Source: GCA-2725625 sp964574215 (lineage in GTDB: Bacteria; Pseudomonadota; Alphaproteobacteria; Rhodospirillales; UBA2165). From it: 64,000 nucleotides of DNA. The notes under the pieces were generated by a model that was given only the letters and a program-made list of their open reading frames with translations, made no database searches and was not told the DNA's origin. Position numbers and translations under genes: made by a program. The DNA lies in assembly GCA_964574215.1 (NCBI GenBank), contig CAZNLR010000001.1, positions 62,001 through 126,000 on the forward strand, written 5' to 3'. Below, piece after piece: positions 32,348 to 41,272 of this stretch (within the stretch, counting starts at the first letter, position 1; each line of letters opens with the position of its first letter).

Positions 32348-33454
32348 ATGAAAGAATTCAATTTGCCCGATCTCGGCGAAGGCCTTCAGGAAGCGGAAAT
32401 CGTCGCATGGCATGTCGGCGAGGGCGATAACGTGGTCGCCGATCAGCCTCTGGTCTCGGTCGAAACCGATAAAGCCGTGGTTGAGGTGCCGTCGCCCTGG
32501 TCCGGTAAAATCGGAAAATTACACGCTCAGCCCGGCGATGTCGTTCAGGTCGATTCGCCTTTGGTAGGTTTTGACGAAGGCGACGCTGTGGATGCCGGCT
32601 CCGTGGTCGGCAAGCAGCACACCGGCGAAGCCGAAATACAAGAGGCATCCGTCGAAGTGGAGACCCAGGATACACGTAAAGCCGGGAAAGCGACCCCGGC
32701 GGTGCGCGCGTTGGCGCAAAAGCTTGGCGTCGATCTCGCCATGGTGACACCCACCGGACAGGGTAATGTGATTACGGCCAAAGATGTCGAAGCCGCTGCC
32801 GCCGATGTGGCCGACGCCGAACCTTTGGAACCCCTAAAGGGCGTTAGGCGGGCCATGGCGAGACGCATGGCCCACGCCAACAGCGAAGTCGCCGGCACGA
32901 CGATCATGGAGGATGCCGACATCGGCGAATGGGAGGATGGGCAGGATATTTCAATGCGCCTGATCCGCGCCATGGCGGCTGGGTGCAAAGCCGAACCCAT
33001 GTGCAACGCCTGGTACGACAGCACTGAAAATGGCCTCCGCATCCATACCAAAATAGATTTGGGTGTGGCCGTGAATACGGCGGCTGGATTGTTTGTGCCC
33101 GTCATGCACGACATCGGTAATCGGACGGCCGAAGATTTGAGGGCTGGTTTTGACGATCTCAGGGGCGCCGTCGAGGCCCGCACGGTGCCGGCGGAAGAAT
33201 TGCGGGGCGCCACCATTACGCTGACCAACGCGGGTCCGCTGCTGGGCCGCTATACGACGCCGATCGTGTCGCCGCCTCAGGTTGCCATTCTGGGCGTCTG
33301 CCGGGCCCGCGACGAAGTCGTCGCCCGAGACGGCCAGCCGGTTGTCCGCCGCATGATGCCGCTTTCCATGACCTTCGATCACCGGGCCGTATCCGGTGCC
33401 GAAGCGTCGACCTTCATGGCGGCGGTTATCGAGGATCTGGCGAAACCTACCTGA
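32348..33454 (+). CDS. 2-oxoacid dehydrogenase E2, catalytic motif altered
   Basis: 368 residues, short for an E2. Lipoyl domain 1-77 with K42 in VETDKAVVEV; E3/E1-binding domain about 113-150 (ATPAVRALAQKLGVDLAMVTPTGQGNVITAKDV); catalytic domain from about 160. The active-site motif HxxxDG reads HRAVSG: H345 is present but S349 replaces the aspartate. The linkers are short and not Ala-Pro rich. No E3 gene follows. The Asp normally orients active-site residues, so catalysis may be weaker or tuned; the H is still in place. Confidence 0.88.
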   Translation: MKEFNLPDLGEGLQEAEIVAWHVGEGDNVVADQPLVSVETDKAVVEVPSPWSGKIGKLHAQPGDVVQVDSPLVGFDEGDAVDAGSVVGKQHTGEAEIQEASVEVETQDTRKAGKATPAVRALAQKLGVDLAMVTPTGQGNVITAKDVEAAAADVADAEPLEPLKGVRRAMARRMAHANSEVAGTTIMEDADIGEWEDGQDISMRLIRAMAAGCKAEPMCNAWYDSTENGLRIHTKIDLGVAVNTAAGLFVPVMHDIGNRTAEDLRAGFDDLRGAVEARTVPAEELRGATITLTNAGPLLGRYTTPIVSPPQVAILGVCRARDEVVARDGQPVVRRMMPLSMTFDHRAVSGAEASTFMAAVIEDLAKPT

Positions 33455-33958
33455 AACCGTAAATTTCTATGATCAGTTACTTGTCTGTCGGCCCGTATAC
33501 GGCAGACTTTCTTCGCATATCAGGCCCCGCCTGCGCGCGTACATTGCGCCATTTTCACATCGATATTGAAAATCCGTTGAAGTTTTACAATAGATAGGGT
33601 GCTGAAATAACGCTACGGCCAAACGTAATCGGTAAATATTTTTCAGGTATCGGATCGGCCAAGAGCAAATCCCCCTTACGTCCGAATAGAAAAGGTCATT
33701 CACGGGAATTTATAGGTGGAATCTAGAAAATAACTATATGTTTTTAAATTATAACAGTTTAAAACAAGAGCACCTCGGTATGCATTGCTATAAAGAGGTA
33801 ATTGGGAAGTAAAAAATCAGTCACTGGCTGCGTCGCGCCGACGGTCGAATTATCCGTTAGGATTAAATAATCGGAACTCTTCGCTGCGCCGACCAAACGA
33901 AAAATGCTTCGTCAATTCTATAACAAAAACACAAATCAACTTCTCGGGGAGAGAAAAT
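33455..33958. other. 504-bp intergenic region, no gene supported
   Basis: AT-rich, between the E2 gene and the TctC-type gene. A TATAAA box occurs at 33789-33794 without a good -35 partner. The only open frame (33473-33703, minus strand) has no family resemblance or ribosome site. The region probably holds the promoter and regulatory sites for the transporter operon. Confidence 0.4.
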
Positions 33959-34948
33959 ATGTCTAAGGGTTCAATATCAACATTAATTGCCGGTGTGGCT
34001 CTTCTGGGTGCTGCCACAGTTGCGCCTATGTCAAACGCCGCAGCCGCACCGAGTTTCGCTTGCAGCACGGCCAAGCTAATCGTGCCGTGGGGTGCAGGCG
34101 GCGGAACATCGGTAATTTTCGGCATTTTTGAAAAAACCATCAATTCGTCGGGTGCCAGCCCGAAGATCAAGGTCGTGACCATTCCCGGTCAGGGAGGCGG
34201 CAAAGGCGCCAAGGAAGCGCACAAAGCCAAACCGGATGGCTGCACCTTGTTTGCGATCCATCAACATATTCTTGTCAATTACATTAACGGTGTCACCAAT
34301 TTTAACTGGGATGGTTTCGACACCGTCGCCATGCTGACCGATACGCCCGAAATTATCGGCGCCGGTGGTCATGTACCCTATAAAAACCTGGCGGACATGC
34401 TGGCCGACGCCAAAAAACGTCCGGGTCAAATTCCGACGGGTGTCTCCATGGGTGCAACCAGTCATTTCCTCTGGATTCTGCTGGGCCACAAAACCGGCAC
34501 GTCATACAAATATGTTCCCTTCCAAGGCGGAACGGCAGGCCGCATAACGGGTCTGCTTAATAAATCCATCAGCCTGGGAGGTATCAACATGGCGGCTGCG
34601 CGCACTCAGCGCAAAGATGGTAAGCTGAAAGCGTTCGCCATTGCCGCCAACAAGCGGAGCCCGCTGATTCCGGATGTTCCGACCTTGAAGGAACTCGGTG
34701 TCGATATGACGTATTCGTTAACCCGCGGTGTCGTGGTGCCGAAGGGCACCGCCAAGGACAAGATCCAGCATTGGGCGGCCACATTCAATAAAGCGACCCA
34801 GAATGAAAGCTTTAAGAAACAATTGGCATCCAAGGGAACGTCGCTTGTCTACAAAGGGCCGGGCGAATACGCCGCGTGGTTTAAAAGCACGTCGGCCGGG
34901 TTCGTGTCCGCCGCCAAAAGTGTAAACGTCGGCAGGTTCGCGAAATAA
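33959..34948 (+). CDS. tctC: Tripartite tricarboxylate transporter substrate-binding protein (TctC/Bug family)
   Basis: 329 residues with a signal peptide (cleavage after SNAAAA, about residue 26). Bug/TctC hallmarks are visible: LIVPWGAGGGTS near residue 40 (carboxylate-binding loop), VVTIPGQGGGKGA and, later, KRSPLIPDVPTLKELGVD. It captures a carboxylate in the periplasm for the permease encoded by the two following genes. GGGGAGAG lies before the ATG. Substrate unknown; Bug proteins bind varied carboxylic acids. Confidence 0.9.
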   Translation: MSKGSISTLIAGVALLGAATVAPMSNAAAAPSFACSTAKLIVPWGAGGGTSVIFGIFEKTINSSGASPKIKVVTIPGQGGGKGAKEAHKAKPDGCTLFAIHQHILVNYINGVTNFNWDGFDTVAMLTDTPEIIGAGGHVPYKNLADMLADAKKRPGQIPTGVSMGATSHFLWILLGHKTGTSYKYVPFQGGTAGRITGLLNKSISLGGINMAAARTQRKDGKLKAFAIAANKRSPLIPDVPTLKELGVDMTYSLTRGVVVPKGTAKDKIQHWAATFNKATQNESFKKQLASKGTSLVYKGPGEYAAWFKSTSAGFVSAAKSVNVGRFAK

Positions 34949-34978
34949 AATTTCGGATACCTAACTACCATCTTCGCG

Positions 34979-35004
34979 GCCCGGGTTCTACAATGAGCCC
35001 GGGC
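34979..35004 (+). terminator. Intra-operon hairpin after tctC
   Basis: GCCCGGG (34979-34985), a 12-base loop and CCCGGGC (34998-35004), followed by a moderately T-rich stretch (TGTATTTCTCATTT). Such hairpins after the binding-protein gene usually stabilise its message or lower expression of the permease genes. Confidence 0.6.
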
Positions 35005-35035
35005 TGTATTTCTCATTTGGTCCGGATTGGAGAAA

Positions 35036-35518
35036 ATGACACTTAACCGTGACGTCATTGTTGCTGTTGTTCTGTTGTTGATTTGCGGCGCTTTTATGAA
35101 TGCCAGCTTCTCGATTAGGGAGCCACTATTCAATCAAATGTCGTCTGCCCTTTGGCCGCGCGTTATATTGACGCCGCTGGCGATTCTTTCGTTTATCTAC
35201 CTTATTCGATCCTTGGTTTCCGGTGGTGACAGACGCGTAAAGAGAGGCGGGGTCAATGGGTGGATCGGACATTACAAATACCCTATCGCCTGCTTTTTCC
35301 TGTTTTTCTGTTTCCTCGCCACCTTGCCCTATTTGGGCATGCTGATTGGCGGCTTGTTGTACGTATTCATTATGCTGACGATCTTTGGCGGTTGGGGGCC
35401 TCGACAATTGGCGATGCATGCAGCGATCTCAATCGTTGCCGTCGGGGCCATGTGGTCCGTTTTTACGTTCGGACTGGGTGTTATTCTGCCCCCGGGCGAA
35501 ATTCTGGGTTATTTGTAG
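35036..35518 (+). CDS. tctB: Tripartite tricarboxylate transporter small membrane subunit (TctB)
   Basis: 160 residues with four hydrophobic helices, including LWPRVILTPLAILSFIYLI, the TctB family signature after the first helix. It forms the membrane complex with the large subunit 12 bases downstream. The ATG at 35036 is preceded by GGAG at 35029; the in-frame TTG at 35027 is part of that site and is not the start. Confidence 0.88.
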   Translation: MTLNRDVIVAVVLLLICGAFMNASFSIREPLFNQMSSALWPRVILTPLAILSFIYLIRSLVSGGDRRVKRGGVNGWIGHYKYPIACFFLFFCFLATLPYLGMLIGGLLYVFIMLTIFGGWGPRQLAMHAAISIVAVGAMWSVFTFGLGVILPPGEILGYL

Positions 35519-35530
35519 GGATAAGGCCCG

Positions 35531-37213
35531 ATGCTGTTCGAAAACATCGCCAATGCCTCGGCTGAGTTGTTCACTGTCCAGACCGTTTTGCTAATGATGA
35601 TTGGCGTTGTCGCCGGTCTGATGGCGGGTGCGATACCTGGCTTTACCATTGCCATGGCAGTGGTCCTGGTTCTGCCTTTCACCTTTACCATGCCCGCGGT
35701 GCAGGGATTGGCGACCATGATCGGCGTTTATGTCGGCGGGCTTTCGGGCGGATTGATGTCCGGAATCCTGACCGGAATTCCCGGCACGCCGTCATCCGTG
35801 GCGACGACTTTCGACGGCTTTCCCTTGGCGCGCAACGGCCAGCCGGGATTGGCCCTGGGCATTGGCGTGTGGGCCTCTTTTTTTGGCGGCGTCATCAGCG
35901 CCGTCATTCTCATTCTGGTGGCGCCGAACCTGGCCCTCATCGGTTTGGAGTTCCAGCCTTGGGATTTTTTCTCATTAATGGTGTTTGCCCTGACGGTGAC
36001 CGCCAGCCTCGCCGGCGATCAATTGCTGAAAGGACTTATCGCGGGACTTCTCGGCCTCCTGATCGCCACCATTGGCACCGATGTCATCTTTGGGTTTCCC
36101 CGCTTTACCTTTGGCAATGATGCTTTGACCCAAGGCTTTGCGTTCCTGCCGGTCCTGATCGGCTTGTTTGCTTTCAGCCGACTTTTGAATGATGTCCGTG
36201 ATCGCGACGTCGCCGTCAGGAAGCTCAGCGAGCGGGCAACACACTCCGTCAAAATAGAACACCGCAAGGCCGCCGCCGCCGTTATCACCGGTTGGATCAA
36301 TCTGGTCAGATCATCGTTGATCGGTGTCTTCGTCGGCATCCTGCCGGCGGCGGGCAGTACCATCTCCAATATTCTCGCCTACGATCAAGCGAAAAAAGCG
36401 TCAAAAAACCCAAAGGAATTCGGCACCGGCTGCATCGACGGTATTATCGCCCCGGAGGCAGCCAACAACGCCACCGCCGGTGGCACCCTGATCGTAATGA
36501 TGGCTCTTGGCATTCCCGGCGATATCATTACCGCCGTTATGCTGGGTGCACTGCTGATTCACGACGTGATCCCCAGCCCATCCTTTATTTCCGATGAGCC
36601 GGTGCTCGCCTATTCCATTTTCATCGCCTTTTTTATCGCCAATTTTATGATGCTGGCCTTGCAGTCCTTCACGCTGCGCGGTTTCGTCACGGTTACGAAG
36701 GTCAGCATGTATATGCTGACGGCGGTCATTTTATTTTATTGCGCGGTCGGTGTGTTCGCCCTCAACAATGTCGATTTCGATCTTTGGACATTGTTTTGGT
36801 TCGGTCTGCTGGGGTTCATTATGAGAGCTCTGGGTTTTCCCATTGTTCCGGTAATCCTGGGCGTCGTGCTGGGGAATATTGCTGAAAGCAATCTTTCGCA
36901 GGCTTTCGCCATTACCACCGACTTAAAGCCCTTCTTTGTCCGTCCCTGGTCCTTATTTTTCCTTACCCTGGCCTCGTTCTCAATATTTTTTCCGTCGTTC
37001 CAGCACAACCGAGGCAAAAAGAAATGGACGCTTTTCTTCATTCCGGTATTTCTTATTGCCCTAACGCCGTCCATTTTTATGATGAACGGCACCATCCGCC
37101 CGTTGATCGCGGCGGGTATGTTGCTGTTTGGCGTGTTTCTATTGTGGCGGCGTTATAATGAAGAGTGGATGCCGGAGCCGACACAGGAAATACCTGAAAA
37201 CCTGGATGCCTGA
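35531..37213 (+). CDS. tctA: Tripartite tricarboxylate transporter large membrane subunit (TctA)
   Basis: 560 residues with about twelve transmembrane helices; residues near 20-50 read IGVVAGLMAGAIPGFTIAMAV and GVYVGGLSGGLMSGILTGIPGTPSSVATTFDGFPLAR follows, both TctA signatures. A second repeat has LPAAGSTISNILAYDQAKKASKNP...GIIAPEAANNATAGG. It is longer than average (about 500) because of a C-terminal extension. It completes the TctCBA set; a TPP enzyme gene follows 25 bases downstream. Confidence 0.92.
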   Translation: MLFENIANASAELFTVQTVLLMMIGVVAGLMAGAIPGFTIAMAVVLVLPFTFTMPAVQGLATMIGVYVGGLSGGLMSGILTGIPGTPSSVATTFDGFPLARNGQPGLALGIGVWASFFGGVISAVILILVAPNLALIGLEFQPWDFFSLMVFALTVTASLAGDQLLKGLIAGLLGLLIATIGTDVIFGFPRFTFGNDALTQGFAFLPVLIGLFAFSRLLNDVRDRDVAVRKLSERATHSVKIEHRKAAAAVITGWINLVRSSLIGVFVGILPAAGSTISNILAYDQAKKASKNPKEFGTGCIDGIIAPEAANNATAGGTLIVMMALGIPGDIITAVMLGALLIHDVIPSPSFISDEPVLAYSIFIAFFIANFMMLALQSFTLRGFVTVTKVSMYMLTAVILFYCAVGVFALNNVDFDLWTLFWFGLLGFIMRALGFPIVPVILGVVLGNIAESNLSQAFAITTDLKPFFVRPWSLFFLTLASFSIFFPSFQHNRGKKKWTLFFIPVFLIALTPSIFMMNGTIRPLIAAGMLLFGVFLLWRRYNEEWMPEPTQEIPENLDA

Positions 37214-37238
37214 TCGAGCGAGGGAATGGGGATAGACC

Positions 37239-38915
37239 ATGATTAAGATTAAAAACGGACTCAGCGGCGGTCAAATATTGGCCGACCAATTGCGGGCCGA
37301 AAACGTGGATACGGTGTTTTGCGTACCCGGGGAAAGTCACTTGGCGCTGCTCGACGGGCTTTATCAGCACCGCAACGCCATCAAGGTCGTGTCGACCCGG
37401 CATGAGGGCGCCGCCGCGAATATGGCGGAAGCTTACGGCAAGTTGACGGGCAAGCCGGGAATCTGCCTGGTCACCCGTGGACCGGGTGCGACCCATGCCT
37501 CGGTCGGTCTGCATACGGGCTTTCAGGACTCGACACCAATGATCCTGCTGATCGGCCAAATCGGCCGGGGCATGGCTGACCGCGAGGCCTTTCAGGAGAT
37601 CGACTATCGCCGCATGTTCGGCGAAATGGCGAAATGGGTGGCTCAGATCGACGATGCCGCCCGGATTCCCGAATATATTTCGCAGGCATTTCATCGGGCC
37701 ATGTCGGGCCGTCCGGGTCCTGTCGTTTTGGCGCTGCCCGAGGATATGCTGCGAGATGAAGTCAGTGCCGAAACCGTGCCGGCGGCGCAACCGGTTCAAG
37801 CGGCGCCGTCATCCCAGGCGATGGCGGATTTGAGAACCCGATTGGAAAAAGCCGATCGGCCGCTGTTGATTGTCGGGGGACCCACCTGGACCGCCGAGAC
37901 GGTGGCCGATATTACGGCATTTGCGGAAGCAAGTGGTCTGCCCGTCGCGGCCTCGTTTCGATGCCAGGATTGTTTCGATAACCGGCATGAAAATTACGTC
38001 GGTGATGTGGGCATTGCCATCAACCCGGAATTGTCGGCCGCCATCAAAGACAGCGATTTGTTGATTGTCGCCGGTCCGCGTCTCGGTGAAATGACCACCC
38101 AGGGTTATGCCTTGATCGACATTCCGGTTCCCCAGCAGGAATTCATTCATATTCTTGCCGGTGCTGAGGAACTGGGCCGCGTTTACGTACCTTCTCTGGC
38201 GATCAACGCGTCAATGCCGGCTTTCGCCGCCGCCGCCAAAGCAATGGAGCCAGTGGAAGGTGACCGATGGCGGTCGCGGCTTGAAAAATTGCGCACCAGT
38301 TACCTGAACCATATTGCGCCGAACAAAGTACCTGGCACGGTAAATCTCGGGGAAATCGTTTCCCATTTAAGCGACATCCTGCCCGATGACGCCATCATCA
38401 CCTGCGGCGCCGGTAATTACACGGTCTGGGTCCACCGGTTTTTCCAGCACAAAAAATTCCGGACGCAACTGGCCCCCACCAGCGGCGCCATGGGCTACGG
38501 TGTGCCGTCGGCCATTGCGGCGAAGCTGACCGAGCCGGAGCGCACCGTAATCAGCTTTAACGGCGACGGATGTTTTCAAATGTACGGGCAGGAATTGGCG
38601 ACCGCCGTCCAGCACAATGCAGCCGTAATTTTCATCATCGCCAACAACGGCATGTTCGGCACCATCCGCATGCATCAGGAGAGGTCTTATCCGGAACGGG
38701 TCATTGCCACGACGCTGCAAAACCCCGACTTTGCCGCCCTGGCCCAATCCTATGGCGCTCATGGTGAATTGGTCACCCGAACGGAAGATTTTGCCGCAGC
38801 CTTCGACCGTGCCTGTAACAGCGGTAAACCGGCGGTAATCGAATTGCAAATCGACCCCGAAGCATTGACACCGGTCCAATCGCTCAGCGATATACGGGAC
38901 GCCGCCCGCACCTAG
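37239..38915 (+). CDS. Thiamine-diphosphate enzyme, acetolactate-synthase-like
   Basis: 558 residues in three TPP-enzyme domains: the N-terminal pyrimidine-binding domain with the catalytic glutamate in STRHEGAAANMAEAY (about residue 51), a central domain, and the C-terminal PP domain with the Mg/TPP motif NGDGCFQMYGQEL...NNGMFGT near 445-475. It is of the IlvB/benzoylformate-decarboxylase superfamily; without a small subunit gene beside it, a role in 2-oxo-acid decarboxylation or carboligation of the imported carboxylate is more likely than branched-chain amino acid synthesis. It is probably co-transcribed with tctCBA. Substrate unknown. Confidence 0.85.
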   Translation: MIKIKNGLSGGQILADQLRAENVDTVFCVPGESHLALLDGLYQHRNAIKVVSTRHEGAAANMAEAYGKLTGKPGICLVTRGPGATHASVGLHTGFQDSTPMILLIGQIGRGMADREAFQEIDYRRMFGEMAKWVAQIDDAARIPEYISQAFHRAMSGRPGPVVLALPEDMLRDEVSAETVPAAQPVQAAPSSQAMADLRTRLEKADRPLLIVGGPTWTAETVADITAFAEASGLPVAASFRCQDCFDNRHENYVGDVGIAINPELSAAIKDSDLLIVAGPRLGEMTTQGYALIDIPVPQQEFIHILAGAEELGRVYVPSLAINASMPAFAAAAKAMEPVEGDRWRSRLEKLRTSYLNHIAPNKVPGTVNLGEIVSHLSDILPDDAIITCGAGNYTVWVHRFFQHKKFRTQLAPTSGAMGYGVPSAIAAKLTEPERTVISFNGDGCFQMYGQELATAVQHNAAVIFIIANNGMFGTIRMHQERSYPERVIATTLQNPDFAALAQSYGAHGELVTRTEDFAAAFDRACNSGKPAVIELQIDPEALTPVQSLSDIRDAART

Positions 38916-39059
38916 CAGTCCCGGTTGCTGTTCACATATTTCAATCGGTTAGATACCGAAGCAATATGAAACATTTGGAAAGTTGAATACCGTCCGAATC
39001 CGGGCGATCTTTGTTGAGCACGATGTTACTAGATACAACTGTGTATAAAGGATTGCCCC

Positions 39060-39311
39060 ATGTCCGTCATCAGACTGCCCAATCGACTGCCATGCGCCAT
39101 GAAGCAGGTCGAAATAGCCATGAAAAATCAAAAAACTGCCGTTGCCGAATTCCGCGGGGTCATCAAGGAATTGGATGATGAGATACGCGAAATGGATCGC
39201 GTTCTGGCGAAATACAAAAATAAACTCGGTAAGATCGACATCGCCGGGGTGGGTAAAAAATCCCGCCGGTTGGCGAGAATCCTGGATGGGTCCTGCGTGC
39301 AGGCTGCCTAA
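39060..39311 (+). CDS. Small hypothetical protein with a helical core
   Basis: 83 residues, not recognised. Residues 15-58 are charged and heptad-like (EIAMKNQKTAVAEF... ELDDEIREMDRVLAKYKNKL), predicting a coiled-coil helix; the end is basic (GKKSRRLARIL). AAAGGA lies nine bases before the ATG. It is convergent with the SDR gene at 39331. Coding status is plausible from length and composition, but there is no independent support. Confidence 0.45.
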   Translation: MSVIRLPNRLPCAMKQVEIAMKNQKTAVAEFRGVIKELDDEIREMDRVLAKYKNKLGKIDIAGVGKKSRRLARILDGSCVQAA

Positions 39312-39330
39312 CGGAACTCCTTAACCGTGT

Positions 39331-40095
39331 TCACCAGGCGGTCCAGCCGCCGTCCACTTTCAGGCTTTCCCCGGTAATCATGGCGGCGTTGTCGGAGGCC
39401 AGGAACATCACCGCCGCCGCCACATCCTCCACCGTTCCCACATGCCCCAGAGCTATGTTGTTTTCCACGGTTCTCTTGAACTCTTCATTTTCGAACATGG
39501 GCCTTGTCATGGGCGTATCGATAAAGGTCGGCGCCACGGCGTTGACCCGGATGCCCTGAGGCGCCAGTTCCACCGCCAGCGCCTTGGTCAGTCCTTCAAC
39601 GGCGTGTTTGGTCGTGCAATAGAGCGTCCGGTTGGGGGCGCCGATATGGCCCATTTGCGAAGACATGTTGATGATCACGCCCGATCCCTGCCGGAGCATG
39701 ACCTTGGCGGCGCTTTGGGAAGCCCGGAAGATAGCCCGCACGTTCAGCCCCAACATCCAGTCCAATGTGTCAACGGTAATATCCGTCACCGGTTCCGGTT
39801 TATTGCCGCCGGCGCAACCGACCAGGATGTCGAGTTTTTCCATTTCCTCGATCCTGGGATAAAGGGAGTCGCCCAGGACGTCGTCTACCCAGTAATCGAA
39901 GTCACCATCAGCCGATGCCTGGACTTCCTTTAGATCATCCTCGGTGCGGGCGACGCCGATCACATGAGCACCCGCCGCCGCCAGACCCAGGGCGCAGGCC
40001 CGGCCCAATCCCTTGCCGCCGCCAGTCACCAATGCAATTTTTCCGGCGAAAGAGGGTGGCGCGGTCAGAGATTTCACATCAACGCTGTCGGTCAT
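39331..40095 (-). CDS. Short-chain dehydrogenase/reductase
   Basis: 254 residues. NAD(P)-binding TGGGKGLG near residue 24, the NNAG-equivalent GCAGGN, Ser in INMSSQMGH and the catalytic YCTTK (Tyr-x-x-x-Lys intact), then PQGIRVNAVAPTFIDTPM. It is a 3-oxoacyl reductase/sugar-alcohol dehydrogenase-like enzyme. The start at 40095 is chosen because GGGGGAAG lies ahead of it; upstream in-frame starts at 40113 and 40155 only add weakly conserved residues. It is divergent from the cyclodeaminase-like gene at 40196. Confidence 0.88.
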   Translation of the reverse strand: MTDSVDVKSLTAPPSFAGKIALVTGGGKGLGRACALGLAAAGAHVIGVARTEDDLKEVQASADGDFDYWVDDVLGDSLYPRIEEMEKLDILVGCAGGNKPEPVTDITVDTLDWMLGLNVRAIFRASQSAAKVMLRQGSGVIINMSSQMGHIGAPNRTLYCTTKHAVEGLTKALAVELAPQGIRVNAVAPTFIDTPMTRPMFENEEFKRTVENNIALGHVGTVEDVAAAVMFLASDNAAMITGESLKVDGGWTAW

Positions 40096-40195
40096 GGTCT
40101 TTACTTCCCCCATTTTGATCCATTCATTGTATTCATCTTTCTGATTGCCTAGCATTGCCGGAGGAGACTGTAAACCATGGGAGTAGAGGGTTTAG

Positions 40196-41182
40196 ATGCT
40201 CATCATCAATGAACAGGTAACGGCTGATTTACTGGATCTTGAAGCCTTGATCGACGCGTTGGCGCCGGCCATGGCGGAATTGTCGGCGGGAAAGGTTTCG
40301 CTGCCGCCCCGTATCGCTGCCCATATTGCTGACAAAAAGGGACTGCTTGCCGCCATGCCGGTTTACCTGCCCAACTCAAGGGCGCTCGCCTGTAAACTGG
40401 TGAGCGTCTTTCCTCTCAATCATGCGTTGGGGCTGGAATCCCATCAAGCGGCGATCTCCCTGTTCGACGCCGATACGGGCAGCCTGGTGTCCCTTATCGA
40501 CGGCACCCATATCACGGCGGAGCGAACAGCGGCGGGAGCGGCCCTGGCGACCCGGCTGCTGGCGAGACCGGAAGCCGAGACGCTGGCTATTCTCGGCACC
40601 GGTGTTCAGGCCCGCTCTCATATTGGCGCCATTCCCCGGGTGCGGGACATTAAGGAAATCAGGATCGCTGGAAGAAATCGGGACAAAGCGGCGGCGTTGG
40701 CGGAGAAAGCCGGCGGAGATGTCACGGCAGACATCGTTGTTGCAGACAGCTTCGAGGATGCCGTCCGGGACGCTGACATTATCTGTGGGACGACGGATGC
40801 AGACGAACCGATTATGGAGATGGACTGGGTCGCCCCCGGGGCGCATATCAATTCGGTCGGGTTCAATATGAACGGGCGCGAAGTCGGTGAAGATATTGTC
40901 GCCGGTTCCAAGGTATTCGTAGAGGCGCGTTTTACCGCCCTGGCGGAACCGCCGGCGGGGGCCAATGATCTCCTCTGGCCCATCCGGGACGGCGTCATTA
41001 CCGAAGATCATATCCTGGCGGAAATTGGCGAATTGGTTTCGGGCGACAAGCCGGGCCGGACCGGTGACGACGATGTCACGCTCTATAAATCGGTCGGCTT
41101 GGGCGTTCAGGATGCCGTTGCGGCGGAAATGGTCTACCGGGCCGCACTGGATAAGAAAGTCGGCGTAGAAGTCGACTTTTAA
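40196..41182 (+). CDS. Ornithine cyclodeaminase/mu-crystallin family protein
   Basis: 328 residues. Conserved parts: KLVSVFPLNHALGLESHQAAISLFDADTG (substrate loop; the Lys of the deaminase is in CKLVSVFP), GTHITAERTAAGAALATRLLARPEAETLAILGTGVQA (NAD-binding), and TLYKSVGLGVQDAVAAEMVY at the end. Family members are NAD-dependent cyclodeaminases, imine reductases or alanine dehydrogenases; which one applies here is open. It is followed 90 bases later by the HisD-family gene, but that gene has its own promoter. Confidence 0.87.
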   Translation: MLIINEQVTADLLDLEALIDALAPAMAELSAGKVSLPPRIAAHIADKKGLLAAMPVYLPNSRALACKLVSVFPLNHALGLESHQAAISLFDADTGSLVSLIDGTHITAERTAAGAALATRLLARPEAETLAILGTGVQARSHIGAIPRVRDIKEIRIAGRNRDKAAALAEKAGGDVTADIVVADSFEDAVRDADIICGTTDADEPIMEMDWVAPGAHINSVGFNMNGREVGEDIVAGSKVFVEARFTALAEPPAGANDLLWPIRDGVITEDHILAEIGELVSGDKPGRTGDDDVTLYKSVGLGVQDAVAAEMVYRAALDKKVGVEVDF

Positions 41183-41187
41183 AATCA

Positions 41188-41216
41188 TTGTTTTTGTTCT
41201 TTTGGTTTCTTATAAT
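41188..41216 (+). promoter_or_regulatory. Predicted sigma-70 promoter of the HisD-family gene
   Basis: TTGTTT at 41188-41193, a 17-base spacer and a perfect TATAAT at 41211-41216. A 24-bp palindrome begins four bases downstream and would cover the start of transcription. Confidence 0.65.
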
Positions 41217-41219
41217 CTG

Positions 41220-41243
41220 TTTAGTGATCATTTGATCACTAAA
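41220..41243. promoter_or_regulatory. Strong palindromic operator at the HisD-family promoter
   Basis: Arms TTTAGTGATCA (41220-41230) and TGATCACTAAA (41233-41243) separated by TT give a perfect 11+2+11 inverted repeat over the expected +1. It looks like the site of a dimeric repressor, possibly of the GntR class; the regulator gene is not next to it. Confidence 0.7.
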
Positions 41244-41272
41244 ATGTGAAGCAGTCTCGAAGGGAAGAGAAC

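Noticed and set aside
33473..33703. 76-residue minus-strand open frame in the long gap
   Set aside because: No ribosome site and no recognisable domain.
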